DNA of 64,000 nucleotides, from contig NZ_JAGSYH010000011.1 of NCBI RefSeq assembly GCF_025685685.1, positions 1 to 64,000 on the forward strand, in the 5' to 3' direction. Each line of letters opens with the position of its first letter. Position 1 is the stretch's first letter. This DNA comes from Acidicapsa dinghuensis. Lineage in GTDB: Bacteria > Acidobacteriota > Terriglobia > Terriglobales > Acidobacteriaceae. Positions 7,237 to 16,693 of the stretch are shown piece after piece. The translations under genes and the position numbers were made by a program. Below the pieces are notes generated by a model. It ran no database searches, had not been told where the DNA came from, and saw only the letters and a program-made list of their open reading frames with translations.

Positions 7237-9111
7237 TTAACGATGGGGTGGTGGGGTTGTTTGTTTGCGTGAGCGAAGGCCATAAATGACCAGGGCTGGC
7301 CGGTCTCCGTTGGGCGCTTTTACGTGGTTGCCGTTGGCGAGGATGGTTTCCTGCTGGAAGGTAGCGACGTAGACTTTGCCATTGGCTACGGTGGGTGGGT
7401 TGAATTTGGCGAATTGTCCGAGGCCGTCGTTGGGGTCGCCGGAGTTTTCACTGTCCCATAGCTCGCCTTTGGCTACGTTGGAAGCGTCGAAGGCGCGGAG
7501 GACACCGCGGACGACCATGTGATTGGCGTTGGCGGCGTAAGGCATTGTGGCCCAGAGGATGCCGGTTCCGTCGTGGTCGCCGTCGGCTGAGAGTGAGAGG
7601 AAGCCGCCGGGCATCCAGATGGGGTCGGTACGGTCGGGCAGGAAGAGGCCGTTGGGGAAGTTGGGATAAGGCGAAGTTTTAGGGCTGGTTTTGAAGGGGA
7701 GGTCGGGATCGAATTTCCAGCCATCACCTTTGGTTTGGGGATTGTGAACGAGCTGGTACTGTTTGAGCGGATCTTCTTCTCCCATGACATAGACGTACGC
7801 GAAGTCTTTGTGTGGCCAGATGACAGGCGCGTTGTGCAGGTTGTAGGCGAGAGGCGGCGGGGGATGAGGATGGGTGACCTGGAAGGATTGCAGTGGAGGC
7901 TGTTTACCGTGCCCCAGATCGGCGGTATCGAGCAGGTAGAGACGGCCTTCCTTGCTTCCAGTGACGGCTGTGTGTGTGCCGGGCAGAAGAGCTACTCCGC
8001 CTGAGCCGAGGTCATAGTCATCGTCCTTGAGCTGATCTTGATTGGACGCGGTAAACCAGTCGACGACTCGCAGCTTGTTCTGGTCGAGCTTGATTTTTAA
8101 AACGCTGTCGGAGAATTCGGTGATGCCGTCGTAGGAGCCGTTGCCCGTGGAGAGATAGATGTAGCCGTCACTGTCGACGGATGGGCCTGCGCCGCTCATC
8201 CATATGCCGCCTTCGCCTTCTACGGGAAGTCCGTTGACGCGCTTGGAGCCGGTACCGTTGGGCGTGGTGCAGAGGATGTCGATGAGTTTCGGAGTGGAAG
8301 CGTTGGAGACGTCGTAGGCGAAGAGCCAGCCATGATAGGGTCCCATGTCGCAATGGCTGCCGAAAGCTACGTAAAGAACGTTGCCGGCGAGGAGCAGCGC
8401 GGGGCGATTGAGTTGATAGAGGGCGTTGAAGGAGATGTGCGCATCGATTCCGGAGCCGGTTGAGCCGTAACCGTGACCGCTGACCTGGCCCTCGATAGGG
8501 ATCGAGCCGAGGATGGATCCGTTAGAGAGATTGAGGGCGTAGAGGGTGTAGGCGTAGGTCTTGCCGCGTTTGGTTTTGGCCGCGGTGAAGATTACTCCGC
8601 TGCGTGGGGCTGCGTCTTGTGTGAGCTTGATTGCGGGGGTGCTGGTGATGCCGACCTGGAGGGTCATGTCGGTGCAGTAGGGGGCGTTGAGAGCGGCGTA
8701 GAGCGTGGATGTAGGAACGGCGGGGCCGAGATTGGTGCGCCAGATCTGGGCTGTTGTGGAGCGCGGGTTGGTGTCTTCGGCGTCGAAGCCGTAGACGCTG
8801 TTGTTTTCCGTGGCGACGATGGCGACGTTGGTGGATTTGCGATTGGGGATTTGCGCCTGAGCAACGATGAGGGGCTGGGCGTAAATGTTGCCGTCAACGA
8901 CGCGACGGGCAAGGCGGCCGAAGGTGTTGCGGTTGACGTTGGAGATGTTGAGAAGTTTCTCCTGCAGGTTGGTGCCGGAGCGAGTGTTGTCATTGTGCTG
9001 CGTGAGGACGCTTACCTGTGCTTGTGAAAGTAAAATGCGGAAAAGAAGAAGAACGCTTGATATGAGAACAACGCCGAACTTCGATCGCAGAACCAACCTC
9101 CCACGCAACAT
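7237..9111 (-). CDS. Exported quinoprotein-like (PQQ-type) beta-propeller protein
   Basis: The product (624 residues from the ATG at 9111) begins with a basic stretch and a hydrophobic signal segment (FGVVLISSVLLLFRILL). It continues with propeller blades typical of the PQQ-dehydrogenase-like fold: TQHNDNTRSGTNLQE, NIYAQPLIV, VYGFDAEDT, GITSTPAI, LYLLDTADLG and AFDASN. The motif NDNTRSGxNxxExxL is common in secreted acidobacterial proteins annotated as pyrrolo-quinoline quinone or outer-membrane beta-propellers. No PQQ-binding cysteine pair or haem motif is visible, so enzymatic activity is doubtful. An alternative GTG start lies four codons upstream at 9123. Role unknown; cell-surface binding is the best guess. 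Confidence 0.7.
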   Translation of the reverse strand: MLRGRLVLRSKFGVVLISSVLLLFRILLSQAQVSVLTQHNDNTRSGTNLQEKLLNISNVNRNTFGRLARRVVDGNIYAQPLIVAQAQIPNRKSTNVAIVATENNSVYGFDAEDTNPRSTTAQIWRTNLGPAVPTSTLYAALNAPYCTDMTLQVGITSTPAIKLTQDAAPRSGVIFTAAKTKRGKTYAYTLYALNLSNGSILGSIPIEGQVSGHGYGSTGSGIDAHISFNALYQLNRPALLLAGNVLYVAFGSHCDMGPYHGWLFAYDVSNASTPKLIDILCTTPNGTGSKRVNGLPVEGEGGIWMSGAGPSVDSDGYIYLSTGNGSYDGITEFSDSVLKIKLDQNKLRVVDWFTASNQDQLKDDDYDLGSGGVALLPGTHTAVTGSKEGRLYLLDTADLGHGKQPPLQSFQVTHPHPPPPLAYNLHNAPVIWPHKDFAYVYVMGEEDPLKQYQLVHNPQTKGDGWKFDPDLPFKTSPKTSPYPNFPNGLFLPDRTDPIWMPGGFLSLSADGDHDGTGILWATMPYAANANHMVVRGVLRAFDASNVAKGELWDSENSGDPNDGLGQFAKFNPPTVANGKVYVATFQQETILANGNHVKAPNGDRPALVIYGLRSRKQTTPPPHR

Positions 9112-9282
9112 GAATGCAATCACAAGCGAATCTTTTCGAATAGCTCCGGTGGCAAATGGGCAGCCATGCCATGTATGGACGCAAATCCGCGAATTAAGAT
9201 GCGCGCGGGCGCATTACCAGACCTGACTTAATGGTCAAAGCGTACGAATTTGGTCACTTTTTCATGGGTGAGATGCGGAGCG

Positions 9283-10077
9283 CTACGACTGATCGCGCCA
9301 GAGGGCAACGCCGCCGAGCAGGCCTTCTTCATTGCTCACGATGCGGGCGTTGTGGGGCAGATCGAACTTGATGTGCTTGGCGTTGCCTCCGCCTATATGG
9401 AGGAAATCCCAGTTGAAGAGCTGGGAGGTTTGGGCAAAGGCTTCCTGGAGCAACTTGTTCCAGCGCTTCTTGCCGTATTTCTTCAGGCCGCGCATGCCCA
9501 CGTAGTCTTCGTAGGTTTTCTTGTGCCAAGGGTGGTGTGCCAGTTCGAGTCCGGGGCAGAGATGACCATTGGTGAAGAGTGACGACCCGAGGCCGGTGCC
9601 GAGGGTAAGGCATAGTTCGACGCCTTTGCCGAAGATGGCTCCGTAGCCCTGAATGGAGGCGTCATTGGCGACGCGTACCGGTTTCTTCCAGTGCTCCATG
9701 AGCGTTTCCTGAAGGGGAAAACCAGCCCAGGCGGGATGGAGGTTGTGTGCTTCCAACGTGACGCCTTTCTTGAGGACTCCTGGAAAGCCGACCGAGGCAC
9801 GGTCAAAGTTCGCGAGCTGTTGAGGCAATAGTTGGCGCAACTCTTCGATGGCGTGGATCACACGCTCGGGCGTGGGATCGGTGGGAGTCAACGCGCGAAT
9901 GCGCTCGGTCAAGGGCTGGCCTGAGGCGTCGAGGAGCATGATCTTGATGCCGGTGCCCCCGATGTCGACGGTGAGTGTGACAGGACCCTGCGTGGGGCTA
10001 GAGGCCGGCTTGCGGACTGGGGTTGACTTGGATTTCGCAGCGGATTTGGAGGCAGAGGACTTCGCACGCTTGGTCAT
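9283..10077 (-). CDS. ppgK: Polyphosphate glucokinase (ROK family)
   Basis: The 264-residue product (ATG at 10077) has a lysine/serine-rich N-terminal tail and then the ROK phosphate-1 loop VDIGGTGIKIMLLD, the segment VGFPGVLKKG, and LTLGTGLGSSLF. It ends with FLHIGGGNAKHI, in the place of the second phosphate-binding loop. These match strictly the PpgK subgroup, which phosphorylates glucose with inorganic polyphosphate (and often ATP) to give glucose-6-phosphate. Length fits the family. The basic tail could help bind polyphosphate; that is inference. An ORF extension upstream to 10182 has no sense. The gene is divergent from priA, with about 160 bp between. Confidence 0.88.
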   Translation of the reverse strand: MTKRAKSSASKSAAKSKSTPVRKPASSPTQGPVTLTVDIGGTGIKIMLLDASGQPLTERIRALTPTDPTPERVIHAIEELRQLLPQQLANFDRASVGFPGVLKKGVTLEAHNLHPAWAGFPLQETLMEHWKKPVRVANDASIQGYGAIFGKGVELCLTLGTGLGSSLFTNGHLCPGLELAHHPWHKKTYEDYVGMRGLKKYGKKRWNKLLQEAFAQTSQLFNWDFLHIGGGNAKHIKFDLPHNARIVSNEEGLLGGVALWRDQS

Positions 10078-10238
10078 CAGCAACCGATTGTATATGCGCT
10101 GACGCAGTGATGGTCGAGCCGTAGAAGACGGGTGAGTCAATGTTCGGTCCAGAGGAGCATAGCGGCGAGGGTGATGGCGCATTTCCGGAGTCAGAATGAG
10201 GCACTGAATACGGCTGACTAAACTGGAGACTGGCCACT

Positions 10239-12710
10239 ATGCCCAGTTTCTGCGAAGTTGCGCTGCCGGTGCCTCTGGACCGGACATTTACCTATGCCGT
10301 GGGCGATGGTGTGTCTCCGCAGCGGGGTGCGCGGGTAATTGTGCCGTTTCGCAATGAAAAGCTGATCGGTGTGGTAATAGAAGCGCATGAGCGCGTGCCG
10401 GAGGAGTTCGACGCCAAGCCGGTGGAGACGCTCATTGATGAGGAGCCGATTTTATCGGCGCGCCTGATGGAGCTTGGCGAGTGGATGGCGCAGTATTATC
10501 TGGCTCCCATCGGCGAGGTGCTGCGGGGGATGTTGCCGCTGACGGCGGAGGTTCGCCGCACGGTGTATTACCGGATTACGGATGTGGGACGGGATGCGCT
10601 GGCAAAGAACCATGATGGCGACGATGAGGGATCGACGCGACGCCGCAAGCAAACAGACGACGATAGCAGAGACGCCGAGTGGAAGGTGCTGGAGCGGCTG
10701 GCTGACGGTGAGGCGGTGAAGTTGAGCACGCTGCGTACGGCGACGGCGGTAAGTCTGCCTCTGTTGGCGGGCATGGCGCGCAAGCGATGGATTGCGCGCG
10801 AGACCTCGGCCATGGAGCGGGATGCACGCCGCATCGAGCGGCACGCGGTGCTGGTGGTGGATGCGCGGCTGCCTGCATTGACGGCGAAACAGCAGGCGAT
10901 TCTGGCGGAGCTGGCTGCGTGCGGCAATGAGATGCCGTTGCAGGCGCTACGCGAAAAGGGCATGTCGGCGAGTTCGCTGCAGACGCTGGTGCGGCGTGGA
11001 CTGGTGCGGATCGAGGAGCGGCAGGCGGCGTTCCGGATGAGCGGACTGGGAGCCGGGAAGATTGGGCATCTGCTGAACGAAGCGCAGATGGAGGCGCTGG
11101 CTTCGATAGCGACGGTGCGGAGTTTTGAGCCATTTCTCTTGTATGGCGTTACGGGATCGGGCAAGACAGCGGTGTACCTGGCGGCGATGCAGCGGGTTTT
11201 GGATGAAGGTAAGGGAGCGATTCTGCTGGTGCCAGAGATTGGGTTGACGCCGGCGGCGGCTGCGCAACTGGATGCGACCTTTGGACAGCGCGTGGCACTG
11301 TTGCACTCGGCGCTGACACCGGCGGAGCGGTCGGAGCAGTGGCATCGCATTCGTCGTGGCGACGCTCCGATTGTGGTAGGCACGCGTTCAGCGGTTTTTG
11401 CGCCGGTGCCGAATCTGGGATTGATTCTGGTGGATGAGGAGCACGACAACAGCTACAAGCAGGAAGAGAGTCCGCGGTATAACGCGCGCGATGTGGCTGT
11501 GATGCGCGGGAAGCTGGAGGATGTGCCGGTGGTGCTGGGGTCGGCGACGCCTTCGCTGGAGACGTGGCAAAACGCACAAGCAGGGAAGTATCGCAGGCTG
11601 GCGATGACGGAGCGTGTGAACCATCGGCCGCTACCGCGGGTTGAGCTGGTGGATATGCGCATGGAGTTTCAGCAGACGGGGAAGGAGCAGCTCTTTTCGC
11701 GGCGGCTGATTGAGGAGACGCAGGCGGCGCTGGATCGCGGGGAGCAGGCGATGATTCTGCTGAACCGGCGCGGCTACTCGTTTGTGTGCATGTGCCGCTC
11801 GTGCGGAGAGAAGCTGGAATGCGTGAACTGCGCTATCTCGCTGACGCATCATAAGTCGTCGCATTCGCTGGATGATGTCGCGGTTGCAGGACAGCGGTTG
11901 GAGTGCCACTACTGCGGGTATCGGCGTTCGGTGCCGAAGGTTTGTCCGAAGTGTGAGAGCGAGCATCTCTACTATCTTGGTGCGGGATCGCAGCAGGGTG
12001 AGGAGCGGTTACAGGAGATTTTTCCGGCGGCGCGGATCGGGCGCATGGATCGCGATACGGTGCGGGGGCGCAGCGACATGGAGCGGGTGCTGGCGCGGCT
12101 CCATTCGGGTGAGATCAATCTGCTCGTCGGTACCCAGATGATTGCCAAAGGTCATGATGTGCATGGAGTGACCTTTGTGGGGGTGGTGGGCTGCGATCAT
12201 GCACTGGCGCTGCCGGATTTTCGCGCGGCGGAGCGGGTCTTTCAGTTGATGACGCAGGTTTCGGGGCGCGCGGGGCGAGGCGAGTTGCCGGGGCGGGTGG
12301 TGCTGCAGACGTACTATCCGGAGCACTATGCGGTGCAGGCTGCTTCGGAGCATGACTATGACGGCTTTGTTACGCGCGAAATCAAGTACCGGCGATGGAT
12401 GCACTATCCGCCGTTTGGTGTGCTGGCGAATCTACTGGTGGTTTCAAAGCGCATGGAAGAGGCTGCGGGATGGTCGGCAGAGCTGGGGAAATGGTTTGAG
12501 CGGATCAAGCCTGAGGGCGTGCGCGTGCTGGGGCCTTGCACTGCTCCGATTGCCCGTATTAAAGAGATTTACCGGTTTCATCTCATCTTGAAGGCGGCTT
12601 CGCGGAGGGCGCTGAATACGGCTTTGCGAGGCGCCATGGCGCATGCGGAGGAAGTGGGAATTCCGCGGCGCAATGTGATTGCCGACGTCGATCCTTTGCG
12701 GCTGTTGTAG
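10239..12710 (+). CDS. priA: Primosomal replication restart helicase PriA
   Basis: The 823-residue product has all PriA parts. The N-terminal 3'-DNA-binding domain begins PSFCEVALPVPLDRTFTYAV. Walker A is YGVTGSGKT (around residue 305) and Walker B/DEEH is LILVDEEHDNSYKQEESPRY. The zinc-binding module has CxxC pairs in VCMCRSCGEKLECVNC and LECHYCGYRRSVPKVCPKC. The C-terminal helicase lobe carries VGTQMIAKGHD and QVSGRAGRG. PriA reloads the replisome at stalled forks. The length is normal for the family, with a charged linker at about residues 120-150 (DGDDEGSTRRRKQTDDD). It is a single-gene unit followed by a 342 bp spacer. Confidence 0.97.
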   Translation: MPSFCEVALPVPLDRTFTYAVGDGVSPQRGARVIVPFRNEKLIGVVIEAHERVPEEFDAKPVETLIDEEPILSARLMELGEWMAQYYLAPIGEVLRGMLPLTAEVRRTVYYRITDVGRDALAKNHDGDDEGSTRRRKQTDDDSRDAEWKVLERLADGEAVKLSTLRTATAVSLPLLAGMARKRWIARETSAMERDARRIERHAVLVVDARLPALTAKQQAILAELAACGNEMPLQALREKGMSASSLQTLVRRGLVRIEERQAAFRMSGLGAGKIGHLLNEAQMEALASIATVRSFEPFLLYGVTGSGKTAVYLAAMQRVLDEGKGAILLVPEIGLTPAAAAQLDATFGQRVALLHSALTPAERSEQWHRIRRGDAPIVVGTRSAVFAPVPNLGLILVDEEHDNSYKQEESPRYNARDVAVMRGKLEDVPVVLGSATPSLETWQNAQAGKYRRLAMTERVNHRPLPRVELVDMRMEFQQTGKEQLFSRRLIEETQAALDRGEQAMILLNRRGYSFVCMCRSCGEKLECVNCAISLTHHKSSHSLDDVAVAGQRLECHYCGYRRSVPKVCPKCESEHLYYLGAGSQQGEERLQEIFPAARIGRMDRDTVRGRSDMERVLARLHSGEINLLVGTQMIAKGHDVHGVTFVGVVGCDHALALPDFRAAERVFQLMTQVSGRAGRGELPGRVVLQTYYPEHYAVQAASEHDYDGFVTREIKYRRWMHYPPFGVLANLLVVSKRMEEAAGWSAELGKWFERIKPEGVRVLGPCTAPIARIKEIYRFHLILKAASRRALNTALRGAMAHAEEVGIPRRNVIADVDPLRLL

Positions 12711-13052
12711 ACCTGCACGGTAGAGAGACGGCGACGGAAATGAATGTTTTTGCAATATGAGCGATGACGGCGTATAAACGTCAGTCACTCTGTTGCCGAT
12801 GAAGCCAGTGACCGAATGAAACGCTGCTACGGGATGTATGCACTATGTGGCAGCAATGGTTCACGATGATACGGCTTTTGAGGTATTGGTGTTGCTGCCG
12901 ATACTTCTTATCCTGAGACGCAGACTTGAGTTGCAGAGCACGCTCTCTCCCCACGTAGCCATAAGCAACGATCGCTACGGCAATCACGTTGTTTGTGTGC
13001 GGATAAAACAAGAGTAGGAACACCCCCGGAACTCCGGTGATTGGTCGGGTAA
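12711..13052. other. Intergenic spacer between priA and the glycosyltransferase gene
   Basis: No convincing gene is seen. An 80-residue minus-strand ORF at 12781-13023 has a scrambled composition (poly-basic and Gln/His-rich) and no ribosome-binding site, and I do not accept it. The 3' half of the spacer must carry the promoter of the exopolysaccharide gene starting at 13053, but I could not identify it with confidence. Confidence 0.5.
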
Positions 13053-14546
13053 ATGAGTAACTGGACTATAGACGCCACTTCCCGAGCGATTGCGTCGAAG
13101 ACAGAAAGACCCAGGCTGGATTGGGCAAGACTTGAGCGCCATTTGCATCATGTAGGCACATTACAGTCGTCGGTCTATCGGATTGCGCGCAATGCCTCTC
13201 CGGCTGCAGTATTGATTGCTTATTGGTTCTTTCTCCACCCGGGTCTGATGTTTCAAGGCCCGTCGTGGTGGTATGTGCCGCGTGTGAGCGTGCTGGAAAC
13301 GTTCATGCTTGGGGCTGTGACGCTGGTATCACGCATCGCGACTGGACGCAGCCGCAGCTACGGCGACGGAATTCTGCATAAGGAAATGGCCAGCGGGTTT
13401 CTGGCTGCTTTTCTCTGCACGCTGATTATTTATCCGGCGCTGCTGTCGCGGCTTGACTGGCAGGAGTCGCTGATGGTGGATTGCGGATTCTTTCTGGCGG
13501 CTTCTTTGCTGAACCTGCTGATTCTTGCCCTGGCCTGCTTTATCGGCTGGATGTCGATCGATACGATCATTCCGAAGCGCGATGTGCTGATTGTCGGTTC
13601 AGGGCCGAGCGGGCAGGCGGCGTTTGAGGAGATGCATGACTCGCCGGTGTACAACGTCGTTGGCGTTCTAGACGATACGTTTATCGGATCGGGAGAGATG
13701 CGCGAACGTTATCTGGGCGGACTGGATCTGCTTGACGCGTTGCTGAAGGAGCATCCGGTGTCGGTGGTGTATTGCTCGCTGCCGGTGAAATCGATGTATG
13801 AGCCGATTCAGCAGGTGATCGGGGTATGCGAGCAGTTTGGCGTGGAGGTGCGGCACTCTGCGCACCTGTTCCAGACGAAGATTGCGCAGCTTGACCGGGA
13901 GTCGGTGAAGAACCACTCGATTTTGCGCATGGTGCGCGAGGATTGGACGCGCTATGCCAAGCGGGCAATCGATATTGCCGGGGCGGGTACTCTGCTGGTA
14001 ATGACTGCTCCGATCATGCTTGCGGCGGCGATTGCGATCAAGCTCGACAGCAAGGGACCGATCTTCTTTACGCAGGACAGGTACGGACTGCATCGCCGGC
14101 GTTTCCGCATCTTCAAGATGCGCACGATGGTGGTGAATGCAGAGGTGTTGCAGGCGCAGCTTGAGCACCGGAATGAATTTCCTGGACCGGCCTTCAAGAT
14201 CAAGGCAGATCCGCGCATCACGTGCATTGGCGCGTTCCTGCGTAAGACGAGCATCGACGAGTTGCCGCAGCTGTGGAATGTGCTGCTGGGCGACATGTCA
14301 CTGGTGGGGCCGAGGCCGATGTCGGTGCGCGATGTGCTGCGTATCGAGAAATCTTCGCACCTGCGCCGGTTCAGCGTGACGCCTGGTATTACCTGCATCT
14401 GGCAGATGAGCGGCCGCAACAACACGGACTTTGAAAACTGGGTTCGCCTGGATCTCGAATACATCGATTCGTGGTCGCTGCTGCTGGATCTCAAGATACT
14501 AGTCGGGACTGTTCCTGCCGTGCTTTGGGGACGCGGGGCGATGTAG
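13053..14546 (+). CDS. Exopolysaccharide polyprenyl glycosylphosphotransferase (WbaP/CpsE type)
   Basis: The 497-residue product has four to five N-terminal membrane segments and a central Rossmann-like CoA-binding-type domain (DVLIVGSGPSGQAA, about residues 175-190). Its C-terminal bacterial sugar transferase domain has the diagnostic motifs RAIDIAGAGTLL, GPIFFTQDRYG, FRIFKMRTM, LRKTSIDELPQLWNVLLGD, MSLVGPRP and PGITCIWQMSGRN. Such enzymes move a hexose-1-phosphate from a UDP-sugar to undecaprenyl phosphate, the first step of exopolysaccharide or O-unit assembly at the cytoplasmic membrane. No other polysaccharide genes are adjacent, so this is an orphan initiating enzyme. The specific sugar is not predictable. 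It converges on pyrF. Confidence 0.92.
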   Translation: MSNWTIDATSRAIASKTERPRLDWARLERHLHHVGTLQSSVYRIARNASPAAVLIAYWFFLHPGLMFQGPSWWYVPRVSVLETFMLGAVTLVSRIATGRSRSYGDGILHKEMASGFLAAFLCTLIIYPALLSRLDWQESLMVDCGFFLAASLLNLLILALACFIGWMSIDTIIPKRDVLIVGSGPSGQAAFEEMHDSPVYNVVGVLDDTFIGSGEMRERYLGGLDLLDALLKEHPVSVVYCSLPVKSMYEPIQQVIGVCEQFGVEVRHSAHLFQTKIAQLDRESVKNHSILRMVREDWTRYAKRAIDIAGAGTLLVMTAPIMLAAAIAIKLDSKGPIFFTQDRYGLHRRRFRIFKMRTMVVNAEVLQAQLEHRNEFPGPAFKIKADPRITCIGAFLRKTSIDELPQLWNVLLGDMSLVGPRPMSVRDVLRIEKSSHLRRFSVTPGITCIWQMSGRNNTDFENWVRLDLEYIDSWSLLLDLKILVGTVPAVLWGRGAM

Positions 14547-14577
14547 CTTCGGTTGCGCTGAATACTGAAGGGCTTGA

Positions 14578-15360
14578 TTATTCAGTAGGAGCGATGGCCA
14601 GCGCTTCGGCGATCTCGAGCAGGATGGCTTCAGCGGCTAACTCAGGCTGGGCTGCCTGTGTGATGGGACGGCCAACGACGAGATAGCTGGCGCCATCGGC
14701 GAGTGCACTGGTGGGGGTGGCGATGCGTTTCTGGTCGCCGACTTCGCTGCCGGAAGGGCGGATGCCGGGCGTGACCAGAGTTGCGGATGGTCCGGCCAGT
14801 GCGCGCAGGGCTGCCGCTTCCTGAGGAGAACAGACAAAACCATTGATGCCGGAGTCGAGGCCGGTTTGCGCGAGCAGACGGACCTGTTCGACGGGTGAAC
14901 GGGGAATGCCTGTTGCTGCGAGCTGGGGCTCGTCCATGCTGGTGAGGACGGTGACGGCGAGCAGTTGCGGTGGGGACGGAAGCTTGGCGGCTGCTTCACG
15001 CGCAGCGGCCAGCATTACGGGGCCGCCCGAGGCGTGGATGGTCAGCATGGATGCGCCGAGGGAACCGGCGGAGCGGACGGCTGAGGCGACGGTGTTGGGG
15101 ATGTCGTGGAGCTTGAGGTCGAGAAAGACGGAGTGGCCGCGCTCGACGAGGCGCTCGACGATAGCAGGACCGGAGGCGATGAACAGCTCCAGTCCGATCT
15201 TGAACCACTGGCATTGATCTTTGAGCCTGTCGGCAAAGCTAAGAGCAGAGTCGGCGGCGGAGAAGTCCAAGGCCACAATGAGCCGCTGTCTGGCGCACTC
15301 GTAGGGAGAAAGCTCAGGCTGGCACTCGGACGCAGCCTTGCGGGTGACCTGCTCAGCCAT
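14578..15360 (-). CDS. pyrF: Orotidine 5'-phosphate decarboxylase
   Basis: The 260-residue product starts its barrel with RLIVALDFSAADSAL and has the signature VFLDLKLHDIPNTVASAV, which contains the catalytic Asp-x-Lys-x-x-Asp array. It also has TIHASGG, VTPGIRPSG and YLVVGRPITQA, the phosphate-binding loop. It converts OMP to UMP in pyrimidine synthesis. The N-terminal 20 residues before the barrel are extra but short. It is transcribed towards the glycosyltransferase gene, with 31 bp between the two stops. rlpA lies 24 bp downstream on the plus-coordinate side but upstream in transcription, so rlpA and pyrF may be co-transcribed in that order. Confidence 0.95.
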   Translation of the reverse strand: MAEQVTRKAASECQPELSPYECARQRLIVALDFSAADSALSFADRLKDQCQWFKIGLELFIASGPAIVERLVERGHSVFLDLKLHDIPNTVASAVRSAGSLGASMLTIHASGGPVMLAAAREAAAKLPSPPQLLAVTVLTSMDEPQLAATGIPRSPVEQVRLLAQTGLDSGINGFVCSPQEAAALRALAGPSATLVTPGIRPSGSEVGDQKRIATPTSALADGASYLVVGRPITQAAQPELAAEAILLEIAEALAIAPTE

Positions 15361-15384
15361 TGCTTCTACTCCAATTGGATTGAG

Positions 15385-15894
15385 TTAACGAGACGCGGCG
15401 AAGGCGGCTGGCGGGCCGAGTTCAGGCCAGTTAAGCAAGGCTGCTTCGGCACCATCGACCTTTTCCAGGCGCACGTGCGCGCTGCCCTTTCTACTAAAGC
15501 CTAACGAACGAGCTGCCGCGTAGGAAAGATCTACGATGCGTCCTGTAGGGACCGGACCGCGATCATTGACGCGAACCATGACTGACCGGCGATTACCGAG
15601 GTTGGTCACTCGGACCAGGGTGCCGATGGGAAGCGAAGGATGGGCGCAGGTAAGGAGATTCAGATCGAAGGCCTCGCCGCTCGCGGTGCGATGGCCCTGA
15701 AAACGGCGGCCATACCAACTGGCGCGGCCTGTCTGAATCCACTTGCGCGACTTCGTCGTGTTTGAGCCGCTGCGTGCATGCGAACTCTCAGTGCTGTGCG
15801 CCGAAACCCCAGCTACAGTTACCAGCAGAGCAATTGCAGCTGCGGCAAGTGTGCGATATCGGTTTCGTGCGGTGCATACTGTGTTTGTCTGCAT
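15385..15894 (-). CDS. rlpA: RlpA-like septal/cell-wall lytic protein
   Basis: The product (169 residues from the ATG at 15894) has a signal peptide (RTLAAAAIALLVTVAGVSAHS) and a double-psi beta-barrel domain with the RlpA signature. Its landmarks are GRASWYGRRFQGHRTASGE, FDLNLLTCAHPSLPIGT, VRVTNLGNRRSVMVRVNDRG and RIVDLSYAAARSLG. RlpA proteins cleave or bind denuded peptidoglycan glycans in the periplasm. The SPOR domain found in some homologues is absent. GGAG lies six bases upstream of this ATG, which decides it over the in-frame extension to 15936. The 334 bp upstream contain a strong inverted repeat and presumably the promoter. Confidence 0.88.
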   Translation of the reverse strand: MQTNTVCTARNRYRTLAAAAIALLVTVAGVSAHSTESSHARSGSNTTKSRKWIQTGRASWYGRRFQGHRTASGEAFDLNLLTCAHPSLPIGTLVRVTNLGNRRSVMVRVNDRGPVPTGRIVDLSYAAARSLGFSRKGSAHVRLEKVDGAEAALLNWPELGPPAAFAASR

Positions 15895-16005
15895 AGGCAA
15901 CTCCAAAATCATATCGGGTATGGAGTACCAAGTCAAAGATTTGAAGCAATTTATGGGCAGTTTTGCACAGTGTTAACGGGCCTCTGAGAGCCCTTAAAAT
16001 TTGCG

Positions 16006-16035
16006 ATTGCTAGTTACCGTAAAGGTAATAGCAAT
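16006..16035. repeat. Perfect-stem inverted repeat upstream of rlpA
   Basis: ATTGCTA-g-TTACC, a GTAAA loop, and GGTAATAGCAAT pair along twelve bases with a single bulged G. The element lies about 110 bp upstream of the rlpA start in a 334 bp spacer (15895-16228) that otherwise shows no gene. It is not followed by a T-run in either direction, so it is less likely to be a terminator than an operator or leader structure. Function is inference. Confidence 0.5.
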
Positions 16036-16228
16036 ATTGCAACAGCCGCTTTACGGTACTTAAGTCCTTTGAGAAGAGTTGCTTTCTGTGTTGCCTGATT
16101 TTTAAACAAAAACGGTATGCACAGAACCTCCGGTAAGGCAAGTGGCAAAGAGAAAGCAAAAGACGAACGCACCGAATTTTAGTACGTGAGCCTGTTGGAA
16201 AAGCGAAATATTTTTCTTGTGACGAATT

Positions 16229-16693
16229 TCAGCTGACGGCTGAGAGAGGCTCGTCCGGATCGCCTTCAGGTTGCAAATCCTCGTGAGTTGGCAGGAAACG
16301 TTTGAGGTAGCGGAGGGGATCGTCGCTGACGGCCATCTGGCGCAGGTGATATTTCCAGACATCGGCTTTGATGGTGCGGCGGGTGAAGGGCTTGCGGTTG
16401 ATGGTGATGACCTGGCCGCGCCCATTTACGCGTGAATACGTTTTGGCGGGAACGATGAAATTCATCTGCGCGCCCTTTTGCCAGAAAGCACGGGCGAAAT
16501 CATGAGAGAAAACCAAGGCAAAGTAGTGATTTCCGGTAGCAAGAAACGCGACCGCGTCTTCCATTCCTGCCCACTCCAGATTGATGTTGTTCTGGTACCA
16601 GCGGCGAAGGTCAAAGCCGTTGGATTGCGCCTGGGCGAGAAGTAGGTGCAGTGTTTGCGAACGAGACATGGAGCCCTTCCTGCGACGTTTCAT
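16229..16693 (-). CDS. Conserved-looking hypothetical protein, basic and Trp/Phe-rich
   Basis: The 154-residue product from the ATG at 16693 starts MKRRRKGSMSRSQTLHLLLA. AAGGGG lies about five bases upstream, which supports this start over the ORF extension to 16765. It has no signal peptide or membrane segment. It contains aromatic-rich segments (DLRRWYQNNINLEW, NHYFALVFSHDFARAFW) and a basic middle (GQVITINRKPFTRRTIKADV). I do not recognise the family. Composition and codon usage look like a real gene, and it is transcribed in the same direction as rlpA, about 330 bp upstream of it. It is probably cytoplasmic; role unknown. Confidence 0.55.
   Translation of the reverse strand: MKRRRKGSMSRSQTLHLLLAQAQSNGFDLRRWYQNNINLEWAGMEDAVAFLATGNHYFALVFSHDFARAFWQKGAQMNFIVPAKTYSRVNGRGQVITINRKPFTRRTIKADVWKYHLRQMAVSDDPLRYLKRFLPTHEDLQPEGDPDEPLSAVS

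Noticed and set aside
12781..13023. 80-residue minus-strand ORF between priA and the glycosyltransferase gene
   Set aside because: No ribosome-binding site, no family motif and a scrambled composition; more likely non-coding spacer.
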